A stretch of 35,248 bases of DNA from Gammaproteobacteria bacterium (GTDB taxonomy: Bacteria > Pseudomonadota > Gammaproteobacteria > Steroidobacterales > Steroidobacteraceae). The notes under the pieces were generated by a model. That model had not been told where the DNA came from, searched no databases, and was given only the letters and a program-made list of their open reading frames with translations. This document shows, piece after piece, positions 28,311 to 35,248 of the stretch. Both the position numbers and the translations under genes were made by a program. The stretch is taken from NCBI GenBank assembly GCA_003132425.1, contig PKXS01000130.1:5479-40726 (forward strand), written 5' to 3'. Numbering within the stretch: the first letter of the stretch is position 1; each line of letters opens with the position of its first letter.

Positions 28311-29414
28311 ATGGACGCGATACTGCTGACGCCTGGCCCTCTTACCACCTCCGCCGACACCAGGTCTGCGATGCTCTCGGATTGGGGATCGTGGGACGGC
28401 GCCTTCAACACGCTGACCGCCTCGGTATGCCGGGATTTGCTGGCTATCCTCGATGCGCAAGCCGACCACGTCTGCGTTCCGCTGCAAGGCAGCGGGACGT
28501 TCTCCGTCGAAGCGGCGCTCGGCACGCTCGTTCCGAAGAATGGCAAAGTGCTGGTGCCGGACAACGGCAGCTATTGCAAGCGGATCGTGCGGATCTTGGG
28601 CTATCTGGGCCGCGAGGCCGTCGTGTTGCCGCATGGCGAACAGGAGCCGGCTGACCCTGCGCGGATCGACGCCGCGTTGACGGCCGATGCGGCGATCACG
28701 CACGTGGCGCAGGTGCACTGCGAGACCGGCACCGGGATCTTGAATCCGCTGCCGCAGATCGCGGCGACCGTGGCAAGACATGGCCGCGGCCTGATCATCG
28801 ATGCCATGAGCTCCTACGGCGCCCTTCCCATCGATGCGCGGACACTGCGCTTCGACGCTCTTGTTGCGGCGTCCGGGAAATGTCTCGAGGGCGTGCCCGG
28901 CATGGGCTTCGTGATCGCCCGCAGGGCGACGCTGGAGCGCTCAAGCGGCAACAGTAGTTCGCTGGCCATGGACCTGGTCGACCAGTGGCAGTACATGCAG
29001 AAGACTGGTCAGTGGCGGTTCACGCCGCCCACGCACGTCTTAGCCGCGCTGCGCGCCGCCATCGATCAGTACCAGCGCCAAGGTGGCCGGGAAGCTCGGC
29101 TGCAGCGTTATACCGAGAATTGCGCCGCGCTGGTCTCGGGCATGCGTGCACTGGGCTTCAAGACTTTCTTGCCGGACGCCCTGCAGGCACCGATCATCGT
29201 CACGTTCCATTCCCCGCCCGATCCGGCCTACGACTTCAGCCAGTTCTACGCCCGAGTGCGCGACCGCGGATTCATCCTATACCCCGGCAAGCTGACGGCC
29301 GTGGATACGTTCCGCGTCGGCTGCATCGGCGCGATCGGCCCGGATACTTTGAGGCAGGCGGTGGCCGCGATCGCCGAGGTGCTGCGCGAGATGGGAGTGC
29401 GCCGGCTGGCATAG
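28311..29414 (+). CDS. phnW: 2-aminoethylphosphonate:pyruvate transaminase
   Basis: ATG 28311 is preferred to GTG 28308 because GAGGA at 28299-28303 is then 7 nt away. The product has 367 residues, class V fold-type I PLP enzyme. It opens with '[17 protein letters not shown]' and '[13 protein letters not shown]', characteristic of PhnW. PLP contacts include '[12 protein letters not shown]' and the Schiff-base Lys190 in '[14 protein letters not shown]'; '[15 protein letters not shown]' near the end also fits. It converts 2-AEP plus pyruvate to phosphonoacetaldehyde plus alanine, the substrate for PhnY. It is the last gene of the operon and meets a convergent gene 8 nt later. Confidence 0.95.
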   Translation: MDAILLTPGPLTTSADTRSAMLSDWGSWDGAFNTLTASVCRDLLAILDAQADHVCVPLQGSGTFSVEAALGTLVPKNGKVLVPDNGSYCKRIVRILGYLGREAVVLPHGEQEPADPARIDAALTADAAITHVAQVHCETGTGILNPLPQIAATVARHGRGLIIDAMSSYGALPIDARTLRFDALVAASGKCLEGVPGMGFVIARRATLERSSGNSSSLAMDLVDQWQYMQKTGQWRFTPPTHVLAALRAAIDQYQRQGGREARLQRYTENCAALVSGMRALGFKTFLPDALQAPIIVTFHSPPDPAYDFSQFYARVRDRGFILYPGKLTAVDTFRVGCIGAIGPDTLRQAVAAIAEVLREMGVRRLA

Positions 29415-29422
29415 GCCTGCTC

Positions 29423-29905
29423 TCACAAGAGGGCTTCCTGCAGCGATACAGTCTTCTTACCGCCCGCGACGCGCTGGCTGCCGACTTCATGAAAGCCGAA
29501 GCGCTGGTGAAAGCGCCGCGAGGCATCGTTCGGCGGGTCGGTATCGAATTCACAGGTAATCCGCTTGAGCCCCCGCTCTCTCGCACGCGCGAACAAGTCT
29601 TCGTACAAGCGTACGGCCAGGTGCCGGCCGCGGGCGGCGGCATCGATGACGATGCGGTCAATGTAGAGGAACTCGACGTAGCGCGCAGCGAACCATCGGT
29701 AATTCGGGCTCTCATAGTCGGCGCCGGCTTCGAGCGCAAGCAAAAACCCCTGCACGGCGCCCTCGACGCAGACGACGCGGCGGTACCAAGCTTGCGCATG
29801 CAGGGATTGAAGCTGCGGCAATGACAACGGACTTAAGAAGCGCTCTGACTCGAGGTTCAGGCGCAACAGCGCTGCAAAGTCCGTTTCGGTGGAGTCTCTG
29901 ATCAT
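29423..29905 (-). CDS. GNAT-family N-acetyltransferase
   Basis: Start is placed at ATG 29905, where homology-like sequence begins ('MIRDSTETDFAALLRLN'); an upstream Met at 29980 adds a low-complexity tail lying in the dioxygenase promoter. The product has 160 residues. The GNAT fold is shown by the acetyl-CoA motif A region 'IDRIVIDAAARGRHLAVRLY' (R-G-R-H-L-A loop) and a later 'RFHQRFGFHEVG'. It resembles the COG3818 group of uncharacterised acetyltransferases. It lies antisense between phnW and the dioxygenase gene. An aminophosphonate acetylase analogous to PhnO is a possible reading, but this subgroup is different and proof is lacking. Confidence 0.82.
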   Translation of the reverse strand: MIRDSTETDFAALLRLNLESERFLSPLSLPQLQSLHAQAWYRRVVCVEGAVQGFLLALEAGADYESPNYRWFAARYVEFLYIDRIVIDAAARGRHLAVRLYEDLFARARERGLKRITCEFDTDPPNDASRRFHQRFGFHEVGSQRVAGGKKTVSLQEALL

Positions 29906-29968
29906 ATGGCATTCCAATGCAATGGCCGCCGACCCTAGCGGGGCCGCATTTAGCGGGACTCCTCCGGG

Positions 29969-29996
29969 TTGACGCCGCATGACTCGTTATTATACA
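29969..29996 (+). promoter_or_regulatory. Promoter of the dioxygenase gene
   Basis: TTGACG (29969-29974) and TATACA (29991-29996) are 16 nt apart. The ATG at 30024 follows AAGGAG at 30012-30017. CGTTA/TAACG inverted half-sites flank the -10 (29985-29989 and 30006-30010) and could be an operator. Confidence 0.6.
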
Positions 29997-30023
29997 CTCG
30001 TTCAGTAACGAAAGGAGAACGGC

Positions 30024-31199
30024 ATGATTGACCCTATTGCCAATCGCGGCGCGGCCTCCGAGGTGTTGTTGAGCGGGGCTAAACTCATCGACAACGAGCT
30101 GGAGGTTTCTTGGGAAAACAAGATTCCCCCGGTCCGATTCTCGCCTTTCTGGCTGCGCGATCACTGTCATTCGAAGCAAAGCCTCAATCCCGATACCCTG
30201 CAACGCCAGGTCGACACGTTCGCGATTCCAGTGGACATCGCGCCTGCCGCGCTCGAGATCGGCGACGGCGGCCGGACCTTACGCATCGTCTGGAAGCACG
30301 ACGGCAGCACCAGCGTCCTGCCCGCGGAGTTCCTGTGGAATATCGCCCAGACCAATGGCCACGACACGGCGCCGCGGCGGCGGCTGTGGGACCACGCCTC
30401 CATGGGAGAGAATTTTCCGACGATGCCCCATGCCGAGATCATGTCGGGCAACGAGGGATTGCTGCGTTGGCTGTCGATGGTCGCGGACTATGGCTTTGCG
30501 TTGGCCTCGGGAGTGCCGCAGAGCATCGAAGCCACCCAGGAATTGGCCACACGAATCGGCTATGTGCGCGAAACCATTTTCGGCGGTATGTGGGATTTCA
30601 CGGCCAATCTGGCGTTCAAGGACACCGCCTACACGTCGGCAGCGATTGGACCGCACACGGACGGCACTTACAGCATCGATTCGCCCGGTTACCAGATGTT
30701 CCATTGTCTGACATTCGACGGCAGCGGCGGGGAGAGCACGCTGGTCGATGGCTTCAAAATCGCGGACCAGATTCGCACGGCCGATCCGATTGCCTTCCAA
30801 ATGCTATCGACCGTGCAGGTGCCGGCGCAATATTTGGGCGACGGCGTTCACCTGCGGGCCGAGCATCCCGTGATCGGCCTGGATCATAACGGCGACTTTC
30901 TCCAAATCGCCTACAACAACTACGACAGGGCGCCGTTTCGGCTGCCGGCGACGCGGATGAGCGCCTTCTATCGGGCACTGAAGCTCTTTAACCAACTGAT
31001 CAACGATCCGGCGAACGAAATCACCATGCGGCTCGCACCGGGCACGGCGCTGTTATTCGATAACTGGCGCGCCTTGCATGGCCGCCGCGCGTATCAGGGA
31101 TTCCGGCGGCTGTGCGGCGCCTATTTGAACAAGGAAGATTTCGACAGCAAATTGCGGGTATTGCGCGCGGCGGCGGCCAATGTCGGGGCTGGGCGGTAG
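30024..31199 (+). CDS. Gamma-butyrobetaine hydroxylase-like Fe(II)/2-oxoglutarate dioxygenase
   Basis: The product has 391 residues. It has an N-terminal GBBH-like domain ('FSPFWLRDHCHSKQS', residues 39-53) and a TauD-fold catalytic domain. The iron triad is His211 and Asp213 ('GPHTDGTY') and His352 ('ALHGRRAYQG'), with the 2-oxoglutarate Arg following. In GBBH three Cys plus a His bind zinc in the N-domain; here only Cys48 remains and positions 50 and 53 are Ser. The nearest functional idea is TmpA, which hydroxylates 2-trimethylaminoethylphosphonate, because the gene adjoins an AEP operon. A carnitine-type hydroxylase is the alternative. The partner TmpB (HD-domain oxygenase) is not in the window. 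Confidence 0.88.
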   Translation: MIDPIANRGAASEVLLSGAKLIDNELEVSWENKIPPVRFSPFWLRDHCHSKQSLNPDTLQRQVDTFAIPVDIAPAALEIGDGGRTLRIVWKHDGSTSVLPAEFLWNIAQTNGHDTAPRRRLWDHASMGENFPTMPHAEIMSGNEGLLRWLSMVADYGFALASGVPQSIEATQELATRIGYVRETIFGGMWDFTANLAFKDTAYTSAAIGPHTDGTYSIDSPGYQMFHCLTFDGSGGESTLVDGFKIADQIRTADPIAFQMLSTVQVPAQYLGDGVHLRAEHPVIGLDHNGDFLQIAYNNYDRAPFRLPATRMSAFYRALKLFNQLINDPANEITMRLAPGTALLFDNWRALHGRRAYQGFRRLCGAYLNKEDFDSKLRVLRAAAANVGAGR

Positions 31200-31239
31200 G
31201 GAAACCCCTTTTCAAAGCACGGCCATCGGCTGCCCTTCG

Positions 31240-32907
31240 CTATCTTCCCGCAAGCCTCGTCGATGAGTCGAAAGTCTTTGCATGCTCTAATTCGGGCCGG
31301 GCGGATTGGGAACCGTTATTCGTCGATTTGAGCAGCGCGGCGTAGTAGCCCTCCGCTTGCGCCTTGTCGCCGATCTTCTCGGCGGCCATGCCGGCGTTGA
31401 ACAGTCCATTGAACCTATTCGGGCTTAGCGTCAATGCCTGCTTGTATTCGACCAGGGCCTCTCGCGGGCGGCCCAATTCGAGCAATATATCCGCCAGCAT
31501 TTCCCGCGCGGGGATATCAACCTCGCCCTGGCCAACCTTGTCCTGCAGATCCGCGCTGTCTCGCATCTGTTGCAGCGACTGCGCCGCGTTGCCCTCCGCG
31601 AACGCGATCCACGCGAGCATTTCGCCACGCGTGATCCGCGCGCCGGTCGACTCGGCCAAGTAGGCGTGTCTGCCCTTCCTCACCTGCTCCATCAAGGAAT
31701 CGTAGTCGGCAAGATCGGTCCGCGCTTGCTGCGCGCGGCGTAGATGCCCATCCGCCACGGCGCGCGCCCAGTAGGTCTGGGTCTGGGTTCCCGGCGGTGC
31801 GTCCTTGATCGGTTCGACCGCGGCCGCCGCCGTCCAATCGCGCATCTCCAGAGCTAGAAAAATCGGCAGCTTGGTCCGGTAGTAGGGAAACATGCCGACC
31901 ATGTAGTGATCGGCCATGTTCGGCATCGCCTGGTAGTGAGCAAGCGCGGCCGCAGAATCGCCGACCACCGCGCGGGCAGCCGCATCTTGGCCGCTTTGCA
32001 GGTATGCGTAAAGCAGGAAATCGTCCGAGTGAAACTGGTCCATGGCGCCACTTAAGTGGCGCGCCTCGGCCGCCTGCGATGCCGCCACCGAGGCACGATT
32101 GGCATCGATGTCCGCCTGCCACATTCCTAATCGCGCAAAGATGTGCCCCGGCATGTGCACCGCGTGCGGCGCCGAGGCGGCAATTTCGCCGTAATGCTCC
32201 GCGGCGGCAAGCCCCTGCGGCGCGAGCGACGGCGTGTCGCAGGCGTGGATGATGTAGTGCACGACTCCCGGATGGTCCGGATATTTCGCGAACAGGGGAT
32301 TGAGCACCGCCATTGCCTTGCGCTCTTGGGTCAAACTGGTGTCATCCGGAGCCACTGACGCGAGCAGCGACAACGCATAGAACGCGCCCGCATCGATATC
32401 ATGCGGATAATCGCTGTAGAGCTTGGCCATCGCGGCCGTGTAGCCTTCGATGCGGGCCTGATAATCGCGCTTGTCGGGCCGAAAGAAGCCGCTGAGCGCC
32501 GCGACATACTCACGCTCGCGCGCGGTTTTCGCCCCGTGCGCTTGCGCGGACTGCATCTCCCGCCATCCCAACGTCATCGTTGCTTCATCGGGCCGGTCCC
32601 ATATTTGGTGGAATACGCTCATCGCGATTCCCCAATGCGCCATGGCGCACGATGGGTTGGCCTTGGCAATCTTCTCGAACTGCGGACGAGCCTCGTCGTA
32701 CCAAAAATCGTGCAGCAACGCGACGCCGCGGTTGAACGGCACGCGCACCGACTCCGCGCAGGACACGGAGAAAGACACCGACCCCAGGCGTTCGCCGGCA
32801 ACCGTTCCCGGCTGACGGATCGAACCATCGGTGGCAGCTTGCGCTGCCAGGGGTAGCCCCGCAAGGCCAATGGTCGCGGCAACGATGAGCGTTGAAATGT
32901 TTTTCAT
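31240..32907 (-). CDS. Secreted TPR-repeat protein
   Basis: The product has 555 residues. A signal peptide covers about residues 1-24 (ending AAQA). Then come 'FNRGVALLHDFWYDEARPQFE' type TPR-like helices, the family-specific 'AMAHWGIAMSVFHQIWD' and 'HAVHMPGHIFARLGMW' blocks, and C-terminal canonical TPRs ('GRPREALVEYKQALTLSPNR'). This is a periplasmic or surface TPR family widespread in proteobacteria and bacteroidetes, of unknown function. It is convergent with the dioxygenase gene (40-nt gap). The -10 box lies only 8 nt upstream of the ATG, and there is no Shine-Dalgarno. Confidence 0.87.
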   Translation of the reverse strand: MKNISTLIVAATIGLAGLPLAAQAATDGSIRQPGTVAGERLGSVSFSVSCAESVRVPFNRGVALLHDFWYDEARPQFEKIAKANPSCAMAHWGIAMSVFHQIWDRPDEATMTLGWREMQSAQAHGAKTAREREYVAALSGFFRPDKRDYQARIEGYTAAMAKLYSDYPHDIDAGAFYALSLLASVAPDDTSLTQERKAMAVLNPLFAKYPDHPGVVHYIIHACDTPSLAPQGLAAAEHYGEIAASAPHAVHMPGHIFARLGMWQADIDANRASVAASQAAEARHLSGAMDQFHSDDFLLYAYLQSGQDAAARAVVGDSAAALAHYQAMPNMADHYMVGMFPYYRTKLPIFLALEMRDWTAAAAVEPIKDAPPGTQTQTYWARAVADGHLRRAQQARTDLADYDSLMEQVRKGRHAYLAESTGARITRGEMLAWIAFAEGNAAQSLQQMRDSADLQDKVGQGEVDIPAREMLADILLELGRPREALVEYKQALTLSPNRFNGLFNAGMAAEKIGDKAQAEGYYAALLKSTNNGSQSARPELEHAKTFDSSTRLAGR

Positions 32908-32915
32908 TGCTGCGG

Positions 32916-32921
32916 ATTATA
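32916..32921 (-). promoter_or_regulatory. -10 box implying a leaderless transcript
   Basis: On the minus strand a perfect TATAAT ends 8 nt before the ATG at 32907. RNA polymerase usually starts 6-8 nt after the -10, which would place the first base at or next to the start codon. No clear -35 is seen. Confidence 0.5.
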
Positions 32922-32991
32922 CGGCAGGGCTCGCCTCCGATCCTGACCTGTGCATGCTCTCCGTCCCGTGCATGCTATGCAGCTATTTCGA

Positions 32992-33420
32992 TCAGGGCTT
33001 TAGCTGCGCCCGAATCTCCCCTGGTTTGTGCTCGGCGCTGTGCACGTTCACGTACAGATTGCCAGCCTTGAAACTCGCGTACTGCTCGTCCGTGAGCTTG
33101 GAGCCTGCCGGGACCAACCACGTATTGTCGGCGCCCTTGGTGAGCGTAATGATGGGCGGCCCGCTCTGACCCGGTGCGCCCACATGAATGTGCGCCACCG
33201 TCCCATCGATGCCCTTAGTCTTGAGGGTGCCGCTGACGGATTTGTCGGCCGCGATCGAAATAGTTCCGGTTCCGGTCGCGGATGTCGCGACCGGCGGCGT
33301 CTCTTCGGCGCCCGTCAACTTCACTTTCACCTCGCCGGCCAAGGCCGATCCGCTGCTCGCAATAAGCGCTGCGGCGGCGACGAGTGCACAAGCACCGGGG
33401 ATGTTGAAAAGCTTGCTCAT
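32992..33420 (-). CDS. CHRD-domain secreted protein
   Basis: ATG 33420 is chosen because GGAG lies 6 nt upstream, whereas the upstream in-frame ATG at 33432 has this signal inside it. The product has 142 residues. A signal peptide ends near 'SSGSALAGEV'. The mature part is a single CHRD domain: 'LTGAEETPPVATSATGTG', 'AHIHVGAPGQSGPPII', and the closing 'YVNVHSAEHKPGEIRAQL'. CHRD domains are beta-rich, found in chordin and many bacterial secreted proteins, with no established bacterial role. No operon partner is evident. Confidence 0.9.
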   Translation of the reverse strand: MSKLFNIPGACALVAAAALIASSGSALAGEVKVKLTGAEETPPVATSATGTGTISIAADKSVSGTLKTKGIDGTVAHIHVGAPGQSGPPIITLTKGADNTWLVPAGSKLTDEQYASFKAGNLYVNVHSAEHKPGEIRAQLKP

Positions 33421-33591
33421 GACTAACTCCATTGGGTTGAGTTACGGTTCACTGTGGAAACGGCTCGGGAATCACATTTCCAGTTTGCCCCCATTGCACC
33501 GTCCGCGCCAGCCCCTCATGAATGTTATCGCGACAGCTCGCAGATCCAATTCACTTCCCAGCTCTGGCCGCCGTCCGCTGAAAATGACTGT

Positions 33592-33684
33592 TCCCTGGCG
33601 CGCCGCGATGCGCTGCTGAATTGGGCCGCCGCCGAGGACGCCTACATCGTCGAAGATGACTATTCGATCCGGCGCCGCGCGTGA
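33592..33684 (+). pseudogene. Relic of a MocR/PdxR-type (GntR-aminotransferase) regulator
   Basis: The frame encodes 'SLARRDALLNWAAAEDAYIV' and then 'EDDYSIRRRA' before a stop. This matches the conserved 'S..RR.ALL.WA...AWIVEDDYDSE.R' block in the aminotransferase domain of MocR/PdxR regulators, normally in the middle of a ~450-residue protein. The DNA-binding half, the PLP lysine region and the C-terminal half are missing. Sequence just upstream (from about 33500) may retain further degraded pieces in another frame. It lies between the CHRD gene and the nuclease gene. Confidence 0.55.
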
Positions 33685-33695
33685 ATCGCATCGTG

Positions 33696-35189
33696 TCATC
33701 CCGCATCTCTCACGTCCATTTCTCTCATCGCATCAAGTAGCACCCGCATCGCCCGACAGTCATCCTCGTTGTAATCCAGAATTCGTTGCTTGACCGCGGG
33801 ATCTTGCGTCCGCACCCACTGATCAAACCACTCGATCGACGCGGCGCCGGATGGATCCGCATCCCGCCACCGGAACTTCAAGAATTTCGCCAGACTTTTG
33901 ATCGACCAATCGAGCGTCGGCCATTCGGACTTGAACACCGCATCAAAATACAAATCGAACGATCGCCCCGGCGAGAATAGCGCCTCGGCATCGGCGGCCG
34001 AACATACCTGCGGATACTTCTGCTGAAGCTTGCAATACTGGGTGCGCTCGTGCTTGGAATAGTGGTACACCATGTAAGCCGCATGCCGGCTTAAGAAGTC
34101 CCAGGCCGCGGCAAACGCATCCCTCTCGCCCCTCTCGTTGGCCTGCTCGGCAAACACCGCGACGAATTTCTCATTGTTCCAATCGCCATTGCGGCGCACG
34201 ATGAACCCATGCAGGTACACCAAATCCCGCATCGGATCGTCTTCAATATCGAAGAACAGCTCGAGCGGATTCGTCGGTAGCTCGACTGGTTTGCGAAAGA
34301 ACGGCACGGGATGCGGATCCACCGCCAATTTCGCCCGGGCCTGCAATTTCGCAAGGGTGGTCGCGGACACTCCGGGAAACGGCGACTTCTTCGCCCCGGC
34401 ATAGCGCGACAAATCCGCGCTCGCCAAACTCCGCACCGTCGCGAACGCATCGGTCAACGCATCGCGTTTTGCCCGCCCCAATTGCGGCAATAGGCTTAGA
34501 TCTCCCGCCGCCTGCATCTCCCGTAAGCAGCTCGACCACCACGCGCAGAGCTTGCACACCGATGCCGCCGCCGGCCGCGGCTTGTGCTCCTGCGCAAGCG
34601 TTCGCTCCACCTCTGATTTGGCGTCGCGATAGAGCTGCGAAATCGACGGACTACGCGGGCCGAGTTTTACATCGAGATCGTATCGGACCTCATCTCCATG
34701 GACGTCCCAGATATACCCGTAGCGGCCCGCAGACGCCCTCAAGCGTTCCAGAATGTCGGTATACAGCGCCAACTGCACGCCGTAGGTCCTCTTCGGCCTC
34801 CGGTCCTCTTCATCGTCCCCGCCCTCATCCCAGCTCCCCGATTTGATGTCGATTGCGGCGTAGCCGGCGCCTTCCTTGCGCAGCAAGTCCGGCTCCCCGA
34901 GCAATTCATCCACCGACAATCGCCCGCCGTAGATCAGCGCCTCGCCTCGCATCATTGCGGTCCGTGTCTGCCGCTCCTTCTCTTCACTGCGGAAAACCGA
35001 TAAGTCCACAAACGGCACGCCCAACCCGGCCATCGTCTCCTTTTCGAACAAGGATCCTTTCTCCCACAGCAACTGCACGAACGGACTCACCGGATCCCGT
35101 TTCGACGGATCGGCAAACGCATCCATCGCGACGCGATGCGGACACGACAAATGGTTGTAGAGCAGCGAAGCGGTAATGCGGTTCGTCAC
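33696..35189 (-). CDS. TM0106-family RecB-like nuclease with DEDD exonuclease domain
   Basis: The product has 497 residues and starts at GTG 35189. The N-terminal half is a Cas4/RecB-type PD-(D/E)xK nuclease: 'LLGEPDLL' and 'AAIDIKSGSW' give the acid and DxK motif, followed by the QxxxY-like 'YGVQLALYTDIL'. A four-Cys Fe-S arrangement is visible: Cys16 ('LSCPHR') plus CxxCx5C in 'CKLCAWWSSC'. The C-terminal half is an RNase H-like DEDD exonuclease (YprB type), with 'LFFDIEDDP' and 'DYNEDDCRAM'. This is the TIGR03491 (TM0106) layout, found with or without helicases in DNA repair or defence contexts. No helicase or CRISPR locus is present here, so its pathway is undetermined. Confidence 0.9.
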   Translation of the reverse strand: MTNRITASLLYNHLSCPHRVAMDAFADPSKRDPVSPFVQLLWEKGSLFEKETMAGLGVPFVDLSVFRSEEKERQTRTAMMRGEALIYGGRLSVDELLGEPDLLRKEGAGYAAIDIKSGSWDEGGDDEEDRRPKRTYGVQLALYTDILERLRASAGRYGYIWDVHGDEVRYDLDVKLGPRSPSISQLYRDAKSEVERTLAQEHKPRPAAASVCKLCAWWSSCLREMQAAGDLSLLPQLGRAKRDALTDAFATVRSLASADLSRYAGAKKSPFPGVSATTLAKLQARAKLAVDPHPVPFFRKPVELPTNPLELFFDIEDDPMRDLVYLHGFIVRRNGDWNNEKFVAVFAEQANERGERDAFAAAWDFLSRHAAYMVYHYSKHERTQYCKLQQKYPQVCSAADAEALFSPGRSFDLYFDAVFKSEWPTLDWSIKSLAKFLKFRWRDADPSGAASIEWFDQWVRTQDPAVKQRILDYNEDDCRAMRVLLDAMREMDVRDAG

Positions 35190-35248
35190 GGCTCGTTCAC
35201 TCGCCAGATCGGTAACGGTTCGATAAATCCGTTGAACTCTATGCCTTG

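Overview
The window is high-GC DNA with densely packed genes. It comes from a Gram-negative proteobacterium: there is a TonB-dependent receptor with an 'EIVVTA' TonB box, a three-part ABC exporter with a periplasmic adaptor, and several signal-peptide-bearing periplasmic proteins. The gene repertoire (CHAT-TPR protein, DUF3617, sphingomonad/Steroidobacter-style TonB receptor, TPR-sulfotransferases) fits a Gammaproteobacterium of the Steroidobacterales/Nevskiales type best, but this is an impression and not a phylogenetic result. No rRNA, tRNA, CRISPR array, insertion sequence or integrase was recognised.

Layout. (1) 1-5.3 kb: the 3' part of a CHAT-domain protein, a secreted PASTA + seven-bladed RCC1 propeller protein, a relic of a GNA1162/DUF799 lipoprotein gene, a small Lys/Ala-rich secreted protein and a DUF3617 periplasmic protein. 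(2) 5.4-11.1 kb: a MacAB/LolCDE-like ABC export operon (adaptor, ATPase, two permeases), followed with a 4-nt overlap by an APC-family amino-acid permease that appears to start at TTG. (3) 11.1-15.6 kb: a minus-strand FAD-dependent oxidoreductase and a divergent TonB-dependent receptor, ending in a strong intrinsic terminator. (4) 15.7-21.9 kb: three consecutive, mutually overlapping genes for TPR-sulfotransferases. The outer two are close paralogues; the middle one carries an N-terminal SEC-C zinc motif. (5) 21.9-31.2 kb: an organophosphonate catabolism island. It holds a TIGR03364-type FAD amine oxidase, a GntR/FCD regulator (phnR type), phosphonoacetate hydrolase (phnA), phosphonoacetaldehyde dehydrogenase (phnY), a Na+/Pi cotransporter with a PhoU-like tail, 2-aminoethylphosphonate transaminase (phnW), a minus-strand GNAT acetyltransferase and a gamma-butyrobetaine-hydroxylase-like Fe/2-oxoglutarate dioxygenase. 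(6) 31.2-35.2 kb: a secreted TPR protein whose -10 box implies a leaderless mRNA, a CHRD-domain protein, a relic of a MocR/PdxR-type regulator, and a TM0106-family nuclease with a Cas4-like cysteine cluster and a C-terminal DEDD exonuclease domain.

How it may work together. The best-supported story is 2-aminoethylphosphonate (2-AEP) degradation by the hydrolytic route. PhnW, or the FAD enzyme for N-substituted analogues, gives phosphonoacetaldehyde; PhnY oxidises it to phosphonoacetate; PhnA cleaves the C-P bond to acetate and phosphate. Phosphonatase (PhnX), C-P lyase and a dedicated phosphonate ABC importer are all absent from the window. The Na/Pi carrier inside the operon could expel surplus phosphate, and the regulator's presumed operator (an inverted repeat on its own -35 box) suggests substrate induction rather than Pho control. 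The dioxygenase may open the pathway to N-trimethyl-AEP.

The most unusual feature is the physical link: the three-gene sulfotransferase cassette runs with only a 16-nt gap into the phosphonate FAD oxidase gene and sits directly behind a TonB receptor. Whether these form one outer-membrane uptake, modification and catabolism system is open.
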